A stretch of 64,000 nt of DNA, taken from assembly GCA_003971905.1 (NCBI GenBank), contig RSEE01000058.1, positions 1-64,000 of the forward strand. Reading direction: 5' to 3'. The position numbers and the translations under genes were made by a program. This document shows positions 10,529 to 23,632 of this stretch, piece after piece. The notes under the pieces were generated by a model. That model worked only from the letters and a program-made list of their open reading frames with translations. It did not search any database and was not told the DNA's origin. This DNA comes from Moniliella sp. 'wahieum'. Its lineage: Eukaryota; Basidiomycota; Moniliellomycetes; Moniliellales; Moniliellaceae. Within the stretch, counting starts at the first letter, position 1; every line of letters begins with the position of its first letter.

Positions 10529-11974
10529 GAGGGAGTGGTTGGGGGTTGATGGTGATGCGGACGTCTGGGCATCTTTGCGTCTTTGCGTCTTGGCGTCATT
10601 GCCGGATGAAAGAGTTGGTTGTATATTCGCTCGCGCTGTGTTCTGAGCATGTTTTGCGATTGCTCCTACTTGTGAATTATTCTACCGAGTTAGGAGGTTG
10701 AAGACGTTGAAGCCAGTGAAGCTTGGAGGGTTTGAACGTACGTTGGATATTCAGTGGCATAGAAATGCCAGAGGTCAATTGAGACTGGCTTGCCCTAGAG
10801 CTCGGACAGACGCTTTGAAGTCGGGTGTGATTTCTATACCAAATGCTTGCAGGGATAGAGATGATGGGGCGGACTAAGAAAAAGCGAAAGAAGCATGTCT
10901 GGGTTCAACGTTCAATGTGGGTCATTATCAGTGGTACGGTCCACCGTGGTTGCTACTCTCAGATCCCACGAAGGGCGAGTTGTTGTTCCCAGCATTGTGG
11001 CATTCCCCAGGTACAGCTGCCCTGGTGGGAGCGGCGTGGCGTAACCAACTCGGAAACGGAGCAGACTGACTGAGGGGGGTAACAGAGACCTGAGGCGAAG
11101 CCGATGATGATCCGATTTGAGCCTCCCTCTCGTCCGCGCGCCCGAAGGCCGAGGGGCCCCAGACGGAAAGAAGGGATGTCGATGCGGGTGGAATGTGGAA
11201 TGTGAGGCCAGAGGGTGGCAGCCTGTGTTTTGGTGTGGGTGGGTTGGTTTGATTTGGGGCTGGCCGAGGCGAGCGGCGGTGAGGCGTGACGCGCAAGGGT
11301 GAGCAGGGATGGATGATGGATGGTGATGAGGATGAAGCGAAGGAAGGCGTGGAGACTGGCGAGTGTCGATTGGGCGGGCTGAGATTCTCGATTCTGAGAG
11401 GAGCGCTGTGCTGCGGCAGCGGCGCTAAGATGATCTGTGGATGATCGAAAACACGCAGTGCCGAGAGTGCACCAGTGCCAGCCAGAAGGCGAGACGCGCG
11501 CCATGTCAGACACGAGCCAAAACCAGCGCCTATCGCCTATCGCCGCCGCAGCAGGCCTGCGACCCACGCATGGGTTTGGCTGCTGCTTGTGGCCACGTGG
11601 GTTGTCCTGGGTTGTCCGGGCGCTGCGCCGCAGTCAGCTCGCCGCTCCACGTAAAAGCCGCCCCCCAACACCTCCCCCCCGCGCCCCGCACAGAACCTTT
11701 CAAGGGCAGACGCCTTTGCAGCTGCTGCACACAGTCCGCTACCTCCGTTTACCCAAGTCCGCACAGGCACAGCGCCCGTGTCCCATGGCGGTTAGCACCT
11801 GCCGCCTCTGCTGCGGCTGGCTTCGGCACGATATATATATCTCCAGTCTGGCCCGACCACTGCCTGTAACCTCATCTTGCCACGCCGCTCCGCTCTGTCC
11901 TTCCCTCCAGCCCACACCCCCCCCCCCACCGCCGCCTCTCACGCCTCCTCGGATCTCCTCATCGACCATTCACC
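10529..11974. other. Intergenic; upstream region of the YHM2 carrier
   Basis: No coding feature is supported. A TATATATAT tract at about 11831-11839 and a long C-rich/pyrimidine tract (11900-11950) precede the YHM2 ATG and are likely core-promoter and leader elements. Confidence 0.55.
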
Positions 11975-12950
11975 ATGGCTCCCGTCCAAGGCGGTTTCTT
12001 GGGCCAACATTGCCGTTGGCGTCACGAAAATTTGAGGTAACCACGCTGGGCCAACCGCTGGAGGTGGTCAAGACCCAGATGGCCTCCAACCGATCCCAGT
12101 CGATGGCGCAGGCGCTCAAGACGGTGTGGTCACGCGGAGGCATCTTTGGCTTTACCAAGGCCTGATCCCAGGGCCTGGATCGAAGCGTCGACCAAGGGGG
12201 GCGTGCTCATGTTTACTGCCAGCGGCATCGACTCGGCCGCGCAACCACCTCGGTCTGTCTGCGAGCTGGGCCGGCCTCCTGGGTGGCATGGGCGGCGGCA
12301 TTGCACAAGCATATGCCACATGGGCTTTTGCACCACCATGAAGACGGCCGAGATTACGAGGCACAAGCAGGCTGCCGCTGGCGCGCCTACCGCCTCCACC
12401 TGGGCCCTGTTTGCTGATATTATCGCCGCGAGGGCATCAAAGGCATCAACAAGGGCGTGAATGCCGTTGCCTTTCGTCAAATGACAACTGGGGCAGCCGC
12501 ATGGGCTTTGCCCGTCTGGCGGAGGCCCCCGTACGCCAGCTCAGTGGCAAGTCGGCATCGGACAAGTTGTCGGCGCCCGAGCGGATCGTGTGTTCCTCCC
12601 TTGGTGGAGCTCTGGCTACGTGGAACCAACCAATTGAGGTGATTCGCGTCGAGATGCAGTCCATGGCCAAGGACGCCAATCGACCAGCCAACATGACGAT
12701 CGCTAGCACCGCCAAGTACATTTACACCAACAATGGCATCCTTGGACTCTACCGGGGGCGTGACGCCGCGAATCTGCTTGAGCGTTTGGCAAACTGTACG
12801 TATGTGTTCCGTTGACCCGCATGCAATGTGCTTTGGGTGATTTGATGTGCTGACTGCCCCATGGGTTGTGCGGTACTAATAGATCTGTATGTCACACTGG
12901 CGGATATGTCAAGGAGTCATTGCGGGCAAAAGCTCCGTGTGATCAACTGA
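11975..12950 (+). CDS. YHM2: Mitochondrial citrate/2-oxoglutarate carrier (Yhm2 type)
   Basis: Yhm2 is an inner-membrane SLC25 carrier that exchanges citrate for 2-oxoglutarate and supports cytosolic NADPH. Characteristic sequences, across three frames, are [47 protein letters not shown], then [91 protein letters not shown] and [14 protein letters not shown]. Carrier signatures PLEVVKTQM and PIEVIRVEM are intact. ATG 11975 sits in CACCATGG. A last intron (12796-12882, donor GTACGT) precedes a short exon ending at TGA 12950. At 12149 and 12167 single bases are missing: TTTTAC is read as TTTAC, and CCATGGG as CCAGGG. Confidence 0.9.
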
Positions 12951-13667
12951 CTGTGCGAGAGGGACTTTCTTCCACGCCTGGCTCTTTTTGTGTCATCTTG
13001 AGGCGTGCGGAAGAAGCACAGAAAACGGGTGCTTGCGACTCATCACTCATCCGCCATCCCTGTGGCGCAAAACATCACATAAGGGGGGGGGCAGCGAGAG
13101 TCTCGCTTTGGGAAATATGAGAACTCCAAACGGGGATCTGATCCACCCTGCTTATAGCATGGAGAGCCTCCTTCGTATGCATCCGAGGTGCTGTGTAACA
13201 TGTAACCGGCGTATGATACTAGTAGTGGCTGGCCTTGAAAATGACCGAGCCCACAAGTAGGAGGCGGCTACTTGGGGGCCTGCTATATGCCTGCGTCAGC
13301 TGGGCAACGTTTGGTAGTGCAGAAAAATGAAAGTTAGTACAGTGGCAGTCGGCCTTTCCTCGGCCTTTGGCGGCGACTGGGGGGGATGAGTACGATGAGT
13401 GAGCAATGGATGGTTGTTGACGTGCACGGGGCACTGAGCACTGATAGTACGGAACACTGCCCAGTTGCGAGGGGGTATGACATTTGTTTGTTAGGGTTGG
13501 GGCCACTGTGCCCCGGTGCGCTACTTCCTCGGGGTTAATCGGCGCTTCCGGCCCGAGCGCGGTGGGCCAGGCGCGTCGTTGCCACCAGCTTGCTTCTGCT
13601 GCCCAGCGCTCCTGGGGACGGGGCGTCGCCACCACCACCACCACACTGCCTTCTGCTGCTGGTGCCC
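12951..13667. other. Intergenic between YHM2 and NFS1
   Basis: No domain-bearing frame is seen on either strand. A short G-run (13083-13091) and GC-rich DNA lead into the NFS1 start. Confidence 0.55.
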
Positions 13668-16600
13668 ATGCCGTCCGCCCGTGCGCTCCGCACTGCCCTC
13701 AACGTCCGCCCGGCCGGTGCGGCTGCTGCGTGTCTGCGCAGCTCAACCGCCGCCGCCGCCGCTGCCCGCCACCCTGGGGAGCCCAGGCTGCGCCTCACCC
13801 CACCTTGCCCTCCACCTCCACCAGCGCCTGACCCTGCGTCGGCGCGATGTTGCCTCTTCCACCGCACTCTATCCTCCTCCGCTGCCCCACCGCAAGCAGT
13901 GCCTGTCGATGTCCCCACGTCCAATGTACGTGCTTCGCGTGGCACGTCCCAAAGCAGTGGCCACAGTATGTCTTCTGTCCCGCTCCCTGTCCCGCCCCTT
14001 GTCGCAGGCACCTGTCCTAACATATGCCCTACCTTTCAGATCTACTGAGCGAGGTGCTAGAGGCTCGTCCGAAGCACCAAAGCGCGCTTCGGCCCATTTA
14101 CCTTGACTCGCAATCCACACGGCTCTCGACCCGCGCGTGCTGGACACGATGCTGCCCCTTTTGACCAACCGGTACGGCAACCCCCACTCGCGCACCCATG
14201 CGTATGGATGGGAGCTGAGGAGGCGGTGGAAACGGCGCGCAAGCACGTTGGTGCCCTCATCGGTGCGGACGCCAAGGAAATCATCTTTACGTCGGGCGCT
14301 ACGAGTCGAACAATTTGGCGCTCAAGGGCGCAGCTCACTTTTATGGTGCGAAAAAGAACCACATATCACGGTGCAAACCGAACATAAGTGTGTCTTGGAC
14401 TCGTGCCGCACGTTGCAGGAGGAAGGGTACGAGGTACCTATCTTCCTGTCCAGAGCAATGGTTTGATCCGTCTTGCCGACCTGGAAGCGGCGCTGCGGCC
14501 CACTACGGCCATTGTCTCGATCATGGCGGTCAACAATGAGATTGGTGTGATCCAGCCGCTCAAGGAGATTGGTCAGCTGCTCAAGACCAAGGGAGCGCAG
14601 CTGGCAAAGGAGGCGGGGCTAAGTGGCAAGCCGCTGTTCCATACGGACGCTGCCCAAGCGGTGGGGAAGATTGCGTTGGACGTGAATGAGATTGGGGCGG
14701 ATCTGGTGTCATGTCGTCGCACAAGATTTATGGTCCCAAGGGCATTGGCGCGATCTACATTCGTCGTCGACCCAGGGTGCGCTTGACGCCGATCATTTCG
14801 GGTGGAGGGCAGGAACGTGGATTGCGATCGGGCACGCTGGCGCCGGCAGGTGGCCGGGATGGGCGAGGCAGCGCGCCTGGCCAAGGCCGAGAGGGGAGTA
14901 CGACTATGCGCATGTGTGGCCTTGTCCAAACGGCTGCGGGAGCGGATCGAGAGCAAGGTGAGCCACGTGTTGTTCAATGGCGATGAGGGCGGTATCCGGG
15001 TGCGTCAACTTGACATTCCAATATGTCGAGGGCGAGTCGATGCTCATGGCTCAAGCGGGTCTGTCTCTCGTCCGGCTCGGCATGTACATCCGCCTCGTTG
15101 GAGCCGTCGTATGTGCTGCGTGCGCTGGGTCTGAACGATGAGAATGCGCACTCGTTGGCCTAGGGAGCCGGACGGGCAGAAGGATGAGGAGAAGGTGATG
15201 GATTGGAGCCAGAGTGGGTCTGGGTACAGAGGCATCTATATAGGAGGCTGGACTAGGCACAGGGACAGTGAGTCACACAGAGAGAGTGCAGGGCACAGGG
15301 ACAGTGACACGCAGGGACGTCAGCGTGGAAGCCGATGGAACGAGGCGAACCTGGTCTACGACTGGGAGCCAGAGGATCACAGTCAAACCCCGCTGGCCAG
15401 GGAACCGGAGACATCGGTTGTGGGATGAGCTCTGCCAGTGGATGTAGAGAGGGGAGGACTGAGTGGCAACCGGGAACGAATGGCCTGGAGTTGTGCATGG
15501 CCACACGACTGGCCTACACCCCCGCTGTCCAGGATGACACCTGAACGAGCCGAGCGCTTGTGGTTGGTGTATTGTGCGACCGCCAGATGCTTGTAGAAGT
15601 CTTAGAAGTAAAAGTAGTAGGGGTGCGCCCCGAAGCGATTTGGTGGGCAAAAGTAAAAAGCACCAGTTATAGGTGTAGTGAAAGAAAATTGGAAACTTGG
15701 AGTAAATGCGGTCCAAGGTCGTTTGGCATCAAAATTGGATGCGTTTGGTAGTTGTTTGGTTCCGCATGCCTGGTGCCAGTGGGGTCCATTGGGCATGGGA
15801 AATGAACGGGCGCTATGCGTCAACCGTCTTGATCTGTTGGGTTCTCTTGTTGTTGAAAAAGGAGTGGAAGAAGTTGGGTGACACCCCCCCCATCCTTTCC
15901 CCAGGTGCCCCGGATGAATGGCAATCCGGGGCGTGTAGCCGTGTGGGGCACTTGATGAGCAGCCACCCCCGCTTTCTGCGATTCGCCTGCGCCGTTTGTC
16001 GTTGGAGGAATTTCGTCTCGTTGACGATACCCGACACGTTTTGTTCCGTGTGTTGTCCCTAAAAATCATTGCCCCATCTGTGGGGGACGAGTGTGCCGAT
16101 TGTGGCGGTAGTATGCCGATTGTGGCGGTAGTATGCCGATTGTGGCGGTAGTATGCCGATTGTGGCGGTAAGGTGCCGATTGTGGCGGTGGTGTTGTTGC
16201 GGGAGGAGGCGGGTGTGTCTTGTGGGCTTGGCGGCTTAGCTTGGGCTTGTAGGCTTGGGGGTGGGCTTGCTTGAAGAGCGCTCCCCTTCCGGGGGGATCA
16301 GATTGTAGCTCGTTGGCCTAGGGAGCCGGACGGGCAGAAGGATGAGGAGAAGGTGATGGATTGGAGCCAGAGTTGGGTCTGGGTACAGAGGCATCTATAT
16401 AGGAGGGGACTAGGCACAGGGACAGTGAGTCACACAGGAGAGAGTGCAGGGCACAGGGACAGTGACACGCAGGGACGTCAGGTGGAAGCCGATGGAACCG
16501 AGGCGAACCTGGTCTACCGACTGGGAGCCAGAGGATCACAGTCAACACTCGTCGCTCCGGTTTGGCATGGGCCGGTTCACCACGACGGAGGAGGTGGACT

Positions 16601-16709
16601 TGTGGCGGACCAGATCATTACGGTGGTGGAGAAGTTGCGCGACATGTCGCCGTTGTGGGAGATGGTGCAGGAAGGGATTGACCTGGATTCCATCCAGTGG
16701 TCCGAGTGA
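13668..16709 (+). CDS. NFS1: Mitochondrial cysteine desulfurase Nfs1, interrupted by an LTR-bounded insertion
   Basis: Nfs1 is the PLP enzyme that supplies sulfur for Fe-S clusters and tRNA thiolation. ATG 13668 starts an Ala/Arg-rich presequence, followed by a probable intron (13925-14039). The catalytic domain reads [109 protein letters not shown] (PLP lysine in SSHK) and [20 protein letters not shown] (catalytic Cys). Coding sequence stops at NDENAHS (15154) and resumes after 16551 as [11 protein letters not shown]...[12 protein letters not shown] and [20 protein letters not shown]. The gap is exactly the 1391-bp element plus a 6-bp duplication. Excising from a GT at 15154 to an AG ending at 16540 would keep the frame, so splicing is formally possible, but the donor (GTTGGC) is poor. 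Several single-base frame breaks also occur. Confidence 0.9.
15149..15154 (+). repeat. Left target-site duplication CACTCG
   Basis: CACTCG, encoding His-Ser of NFS1, directly precedes the left LTR and is repeated exactly after the right LTR. Confidence 0.8.
15155..15386 (+). repeat. Left LTR
   Basis: A 232-bp direct repeat with a TATATA box at about 15237-15242, just after GGCATC. It differs from the right copy at six places, all of 1-2-base indels and none a substitution. Confidence 0.85.
16091..16190 (+). repeat. 20-bp minisatellite inside the element
   Basis: Five tandem 20-bp units of the form GTATGCCGATTGTGGCGGTA. The first and last units carry one to three changes. The unit is not a multiple of three, so it is unlikely to be translated as a repeat. 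Confidence 0.92.
16313..16545 (+). repeat. Right LTR
   Basis: A 233-bp copy of the left repeat, TATATA at about 16396-16401, ending AGTCAA directly before the second CACTCG. The indel-only differences from the left copy give an internal measure of indel error. Confidence 0.85.
16546..16551 (+). repeat. Right target-site duplication CACTCG
   Basis: An exact copy of the six bases before the left LTR. NFS1 coding sequence (SLRFGMGRF) resumes here. Confidence 0.8.
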
Positions 16710-17650
16710 TTTCAGCCCAGATTTTGTTTTGGCCCTGTTCTTCTACCTGCTCGAATCAAGGTGCATGTGTACCCGCGTGTGCGCTGAGATGGACATGACG
16801 TGTGTGACGATGAATAGATGTTGCAATTTGAGATGCCAGAGCGTTGTTTGCCAAAGCAATCCGTAGAAGGCGGTGTGGGCAGGGCAGGGCAGGGAAAAGG
16901 GTTAGAGTAGCAACCTTCTACGCATCGCCCTCGGATGGACCCACGGCAGGTGACGGCCCAGAGCGGGTTACCGGTTGCAGGTTGCCGGTTACTTGCATCG
17001 CATGAGCGTCGGCAGCGTTGGCCAGCGCGGTGCTGCGCAGCAAGCGGAGGCATGGTCGATGGCCACCTAGCAATACACGCGATCGCACCGCATCGAAGCC
17101 GCTCTGCATCGCAGCGCATAAGCGAATATACCACTTGCGCTAGCCTGCGCTGCTAAGCGCTAACCCTTGCCCCTGGCCCGGCACAGCGCCAGAGAGATGC
17201 ACTGGCTGCATCGACACTGGACAAGTGCCGAGCGACGCTAGCGACAGGAGCCAGTGCCGCAGACCGTCTGTGTACACTGATCCGTCGCAAGTGGAACGGG
17301 GCCAGTGTCGCCGCGCTGCAGGCCCTGGCGTACAGCCGAGATCTAGCTTAATTTATGCCCCCCCCAGTGCTTCGATATCCAGCCCCAGCTCCCAAGCGAA
17401 AGGCTTGGCCCATTCAGCAGCTGCCCTCGCTTCCCCCCCACCACCACCACTCTCTATCCCACCCTCGCGCATTCGCTCCCCCTCCCTCGCCTCCACCTCG
17501 CTTTCCACAGCTCCACACCCGACGCCTCTCTTTCCGTCCCCCCACTGGTCTCTTCTCACTATAGCATAGCACGTGAGTCGCCTCTGCTAGCCGGCCTGAC
17601 TTTCATTCATGCATGCATGCGTACTAACCAACCCTTTTTTGTGACAGATC
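16710..17650. other. Intergenic and 5' leader of the Lys/Thr-rich gene
   Basis: No gene is recognised between NFS1 and 17651. The last 300 bp are pyrimidine-rich (17430-17570), typical of a fungal promoter or leader, and hold the 5'-leader intron at 17573-17647. Confidence 0.55.
17573..17647 (+). other. 5'-leader intron with a perfect branch site
   Basis: Donor GTGAGT at 17573, branch sequence TACTAAC at 17622-17628, a T-run and acceptor TGACAG ending at 17647, three bases before the ATG. This intron supports transcription of the downstream gene. Confidence 0.75.
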
Positions 17651-18649
17651 ATGTCTCCATCCCCCACCGACTCTGCAACACCGCGCTCCCAGCGGTCCAC
17701 CACCCCATTAATACCCCCGCCTGAGCCCGCGCGTACTCCCGGTGCCCCATCATTATTCTCAAAGCATGTAGCCCAAACGAAGGAAAAGCTATCGCCGAAG
17801 AAGGCCTCAGGTCTATTCAAGCGCTTTACTCGTAATATTACGTCCAGGATGCCTGGTCAGAAGAAAAAGAAGGCACCTGTCGTTGTTGTTGCTTCCGATG
17901 TTGGTGAAGCGGACGAGCATTTCCATCTTTCTGAAGCGCCACCCCTGCAAAAAAAAAGTTAGAGCCACGGCCAGCTGGGTACCCTCCCAAACCAGGTGCC
18001 CGGAGTATAAGCCGCCGGTTGTACAGTATCCGCCCCCGCCCGGAGAACCATTAGATGGGCCCGTTCGTCCTGCCAAGACAGAAAGCAAGGCAGATGATCT
18101 CCCAGCAGCAGCGAGAGAGGTCCCTATCGACACCCCAAGCCCCGCATCCGCACGCCCAAAATTGTCTTGGCCGTCTTGAAACGCATCAAGAGGGGTAAAA
18201 AGGATCCCAAGAAAACTGGTAAGGCCGCCTCAACCCCAAAGGGAACCGAGGCTAAGGCCGAAACCAAGGCCGAGACCAAAGCACAGACCAAGGAAAAGAC
18301 CAAGGAAAAGGCAAAGACATCAGATACCAAGGCATCAAAGACCAAGGCATCAAAGACCAAGTCATCAAAGACCAAGTCAAAGGCCAAGACAGCAAAGACC
18401 AGGCCAAAGACCAAAGGAAACGAATCCGAGACATCAAAGACCAAAGGAGATGAACCCAAGACAGAAGAACCCGAGACAGAAGAAAAAGCCAAAGAATCGG
18501 GAGCCGAGGATTTTGCAGATGCGATCACGAGTCTTCCCGACGAGGACAGTCCTACTGAAGGGGAAGGCATATCTGAAGAAAAGGGCAAGTCTGAGCAGGA
18601 GGGAATGTCGGAAGAGAGAAAGCCTGAGCAGGAGGAACCCAAAGCCTAG
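17651..18649 (+). CDS. Uncharacterised Pro-rich then Lys/Thr/Ser-repeat basic-acidic protein
   Basis: Family unknown. ATG 17651 follows a spliced leader. Residues 1-100 include SLFSKHVAQTKEKLSPKK and ASGLFKRFTRNITSRMPGQ, a basic segment. A Pro-rich block (YKPPVVQYPPPPGEPL) follows. After VLAVLKRIKRGKKDPKK comes a roughly 110-residue low-complexity region built on K(A/S)ETKA, SKTKASKTKSSKTK and KTKGDEPKTEEPETEE. It changes from strongly basic to strongly acidic and ends EEPKA and TAG at 18649. Two frame breaks are needed: one at the A-run near 17950 and one near 18175. Lys-rich repeats resemble H1-like tails or nucleolar proteins, but no folded domain supports a role. Confidence 0.7.
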
Positions 18650-19723
18650 ATCGATCAGAACGATGAGGCTGATTATCGTAGCCTGTCGAGACTTGACAGG
18701 CTCTGTCTCGTTTGTATATACCGTTTCACCACTCATGCACAGCATTCTCTACTTTGAGTGATTATGTCGTGTGCGGCATATCCTTGATCCAATCATTCTC
18801 ACCCCTGTTACACCAATTGGCCCAACATGTACATCACTACGAGGGGCCCCATACCCAGTCCCAATTGTGCTCCTTCATTATATGAGTAACTGATTCCCCC
18901 TTCTCTCCCCTTATTCTTTGCTATTCGATGTTCATCATCCCTGTGTCCATGGCTATAATTGCGTTTCGTCTCCCGTATGTCCACGCGTGGTCTGGAAGCC
19001 ACAGTCACGTACAATAATTCTCATCCTTACGTTCCTTTCTGGCGTTCTCTCTATCGGCTGGTGGTGAAGTTCCGAGGTATTTGTGGCTATAGGAATAGTA
19101 CACCGAACCTGCTTCTTGGATGAACCTATGCTTCTTTCCCCTCTCTACGAGCTTGCCATTTGTCGCATGGCAGGCCTTGTAGCAAGGTGCCAGGCTCGCA
19201 TCTGTTGGCCGTTAGTCCAGTAATAGAGCGATACGGTATCAGAGGAGATGGAGTGGCAGTCAGTGGGAGTGAACAAATTCAATGAGGGTGTGCGCACGGA
19301 AGCAGCTATTAGCATTACTGTGGAGGCGAACAAGGCAGGAGGGGAAGAAGTGGTGGTGATGGAATCAGGGGAAGGCAGCCCGGACGCACAACAGGGAGGG
19401 GCAGAAGAGAGAGGCGGCCCCCACACTCACAATTACAATGAGAGACCGGTTTGCCCCACATCCTCTCTGACCTTAGGCCTGAACAATGCGTAAGGCCAAA
19501 AAGGTTTAGAGATATCCAATGGATACTATGAAGCTCACCCGTCGAATACCCTCTGTGTTTGCAGGAAAGATGAATTGAATCAGAAGGCAGGCAAGGGCGT
19601 ACGCGTGTTATTACTACGCCCCGAGAGTGAGTGGAATACAAAGAATGAGAGCAGCCAAGGAGGAATGGAAGGGGCAAGGGAGAAGTGGGGATGGGGGTAG
19701 GTTGGGGGGGAGGTGGGTCTGCT
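18650..19723. other. Intergenic, nothing recognised
   Basis: This region lies between convergent genes (Lys-rich protein, +; Hsp110, -). Only short frames without domain evidence are present. Confidence 0.6.
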
Positions 19724-22084
<2,361 letters not shown>

Positions 22085-22335
22085 CGTGCTGGGGGGGGCG
22101 CGTGTGGAGGAGAGACGGGATGGAGGCGGATGGGAAGACGGGTCGTCAGCAGCAGCACGGGCCACGCGCCCTTATTATACGCTCCACCCGCCTCCCGACG
22201 GCACCTGAAAATTTGGTCTCGGGCCGCGCCGCCTGTCCTACGTCACTCCGTCGGCACAGCGCCTGTGTCGCAGCGGATTGTCCGCCTCAGCGCCCCAGCG
22301 CCCCAGCGCCCCAGCCTCAGCCGCCACCTCGACAC

Positions 22336-22348
22336 TTCCTGAATGTTC
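22336..22348. promoter_or_regulatory. Heat-shock element TTCnnGAAnnTTC
   Basis: TTCCTGAATGTTC is a perfect three-unit inverted nGAAn array as bound by Hsf1. It lies about 250 bp upstream of the Hsp110 start, where such a site is expected. Confidence 0.65.
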
Positions 22349-22387
22349 GGTCTCCTTCGCCCCCGAACCACGACGTTTCAAATTGCA

Positions 22388-22406
22388 GTGACATGTGACA
22401 CCTGAA
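22388..22406. promoter_or_regulatory. 19-base palindrome-containing word GTGACATGTGACACCTGAA
   Basis: An exact copy of this 19-mer occurs at 55223-55241, and close variants occur at 4648-4681, 38181-38212 and 56117-56141 (reverse orientation). The core GTGACATGTGAC is nearly palindromic. It may be a transcription-factor site or a small dispersed repeat remnant. Confidence 0.5.
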
Positions 22407-22757
22407 TGGCCCGCCGCACGTGATGGACGTCACGTGCCATCACCCGCCCGCACTGAACCTCAGCCATGTGCATGCCGGTGCCATTGGGCTAAGGCTGCCT
22501 AGGGAGGCCCACCGAGGTAGGCTCCCGTGCGCGCAGCGCTCACGCCGCTCCGCGGTCCGTAAACTGTGCGTATGTAACCTGTGTATTTCTACCTCGATGG
22601 GTCGGGGAAGCAACCAGCGCAGGTCACCTGGGCAACATAGAGGGCACGATCAGATCAGTTGCATGTAGAGTACACGGGAAAGTGGGCGTCGGTGCAGCCT
22701 CCCAGGCGCCAAGAGGAAGAAGGGGACAAATGTGGGCGCGCAGCACGATGAGAGCAC

Positions 22758-23632
22758 TTAAATGTTGGCCAACAGGTCCTGCAGCAGCTCCGTCTTGTCC
22801 TTGCCCGAATTCTTCTTGACCCATGCGTTCATCTTGGGGTCCTTGTATGCCTTCGACGGGGGCGGTACCTCGATTGGCCAGAGGAACTGGGACACTGCCT
22901 TAAAGTTCTCCCCAACCGTCGCCAGTTCATGGACAATGTCGTCGACCGAGAGGATACCGAGCTCGCCAAGGTGTTGCTCGATGAGTGCATTGTCGGCAAT
23001 GGGGACTTTGGTTGTCTCTTCCCCCTGGCCAATGCGGGCATGACCACGTTTGTAGATCAAGTCGCGGATCGTCTTAGTACTGGGTTCGCCAAACGCCACA
23101 TAGGGCGCCACGACTGCCAACATCGTAGCGGTCGCCGGGGTGAGACGGATAAACACGCCTGTCCAAGCACGCGTCAGGCGCAGCATCTGGAGCACTTGCT
23201 TGGGCTTGGTTGCAGGTCGTGTCCGTCCCACATCCTGCCGCACCACGAACACACACGTCGGGGTGTCGGGAACAGCAATGACAGAACCGGCGCCCTTGGT
23301 AGCCAGCCTGCGCAACCGCACCTGTTCCCGTCCTTGGCGACGCGCCTCGTCAACAAACGTCTCGGCACGCTTGAACGCGTCCTTGCGCTCGCGCTGCTTA
23401 CGCTTCTGCTTCTGCTCGTTTTCAACCCGAGGAAAGAGTATGGTCAGCAAGCTGGTTTCCTCCTGCTCGGGGCATATCAAGGCCAAACGATAGGCAGGGG
23501 CAAGTACGCACAGTTTGGATGCTGCGGCGCTTGACAATGGCCTCGCGCTTGGCAGCATCCACCTTGCGGGCGACGAAGGAACGTCTCGGGGTCAGCGAGG
23601 TGAGCGTCGGGAACGGCAGAAGGGTCGGACAT
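22758..23632 (-). CDS. RPL7: 60S ribosomal protein L7 (uL30 family)
   Basis: uL30 is a large-subunit ribosomal protein. ATG 23632 starts MSDPSAVPDAHLADPETFLR, and a frame break follows in KVDAAKREAIVKRRSIQT. A probable intron begins at GTGCGTACTTGCC (about 23510). The rest is one open frame: KRKQRERKDAFKRAETFVDE; CVFVVRQDVGRTRPATKPKQ; VLQMLRLTRAWTGVFIRL; ATMLAVVAPYVAFGEPSTKT; IRDLIYKRGHARIG; IADNALIEQHLGELGILSVD; DIVHELATVGENFKAVSQFL; WPIEVPPPSKAYKDPKMN. This gives the L7 N-terminal basic helix and uL30 core. The protein is divergent from canonical L7 (RPATKPKQ where RGxxxxxPK is usual), so the divergent paralogue Rlp7, a ribosome-biogenesis factor, is the main alternative. Confidence 0.8.

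Larger units (their letters stand above)
15155..16545 (+). mobile_element. Miniature LTR retroelement (TRIM-like) inserted in NFS1
   Basis: Two direct repeats of 232 and 233 bp (15155-15386 and 16313-16545) flank a 926-bp centre, and CACTCG is duplicated on both sides. The repeats begin TTGGCC and end AGTCAA, so the ends are TTG...CAA. The centre has no reverse transcriptase, integrase or protease domain, so the element is non-autonomous. One open stretch (about 15980-16120) reads [14 protein letters not shown]...ECADCGG and might be a gag remnant, but I cannot support that. I saw no clear primer-binding site or polypurine tract. The near-identical repeats mean recent insertion. Confidence 0.82.
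22085..22757. promoter_or_regulatory. Hsp110 upstream region and L7 3' flank
   Basis: This interval is the Hsp110 promoter side and the downstream flank of the L7 gene. It holds a TTATTATA sequence near 22170, a heat-shock element (22336-22348) and a copy of the 19-base ACATGTGA word (22388-22406). No open frame is supported. Confidence 0.6.
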
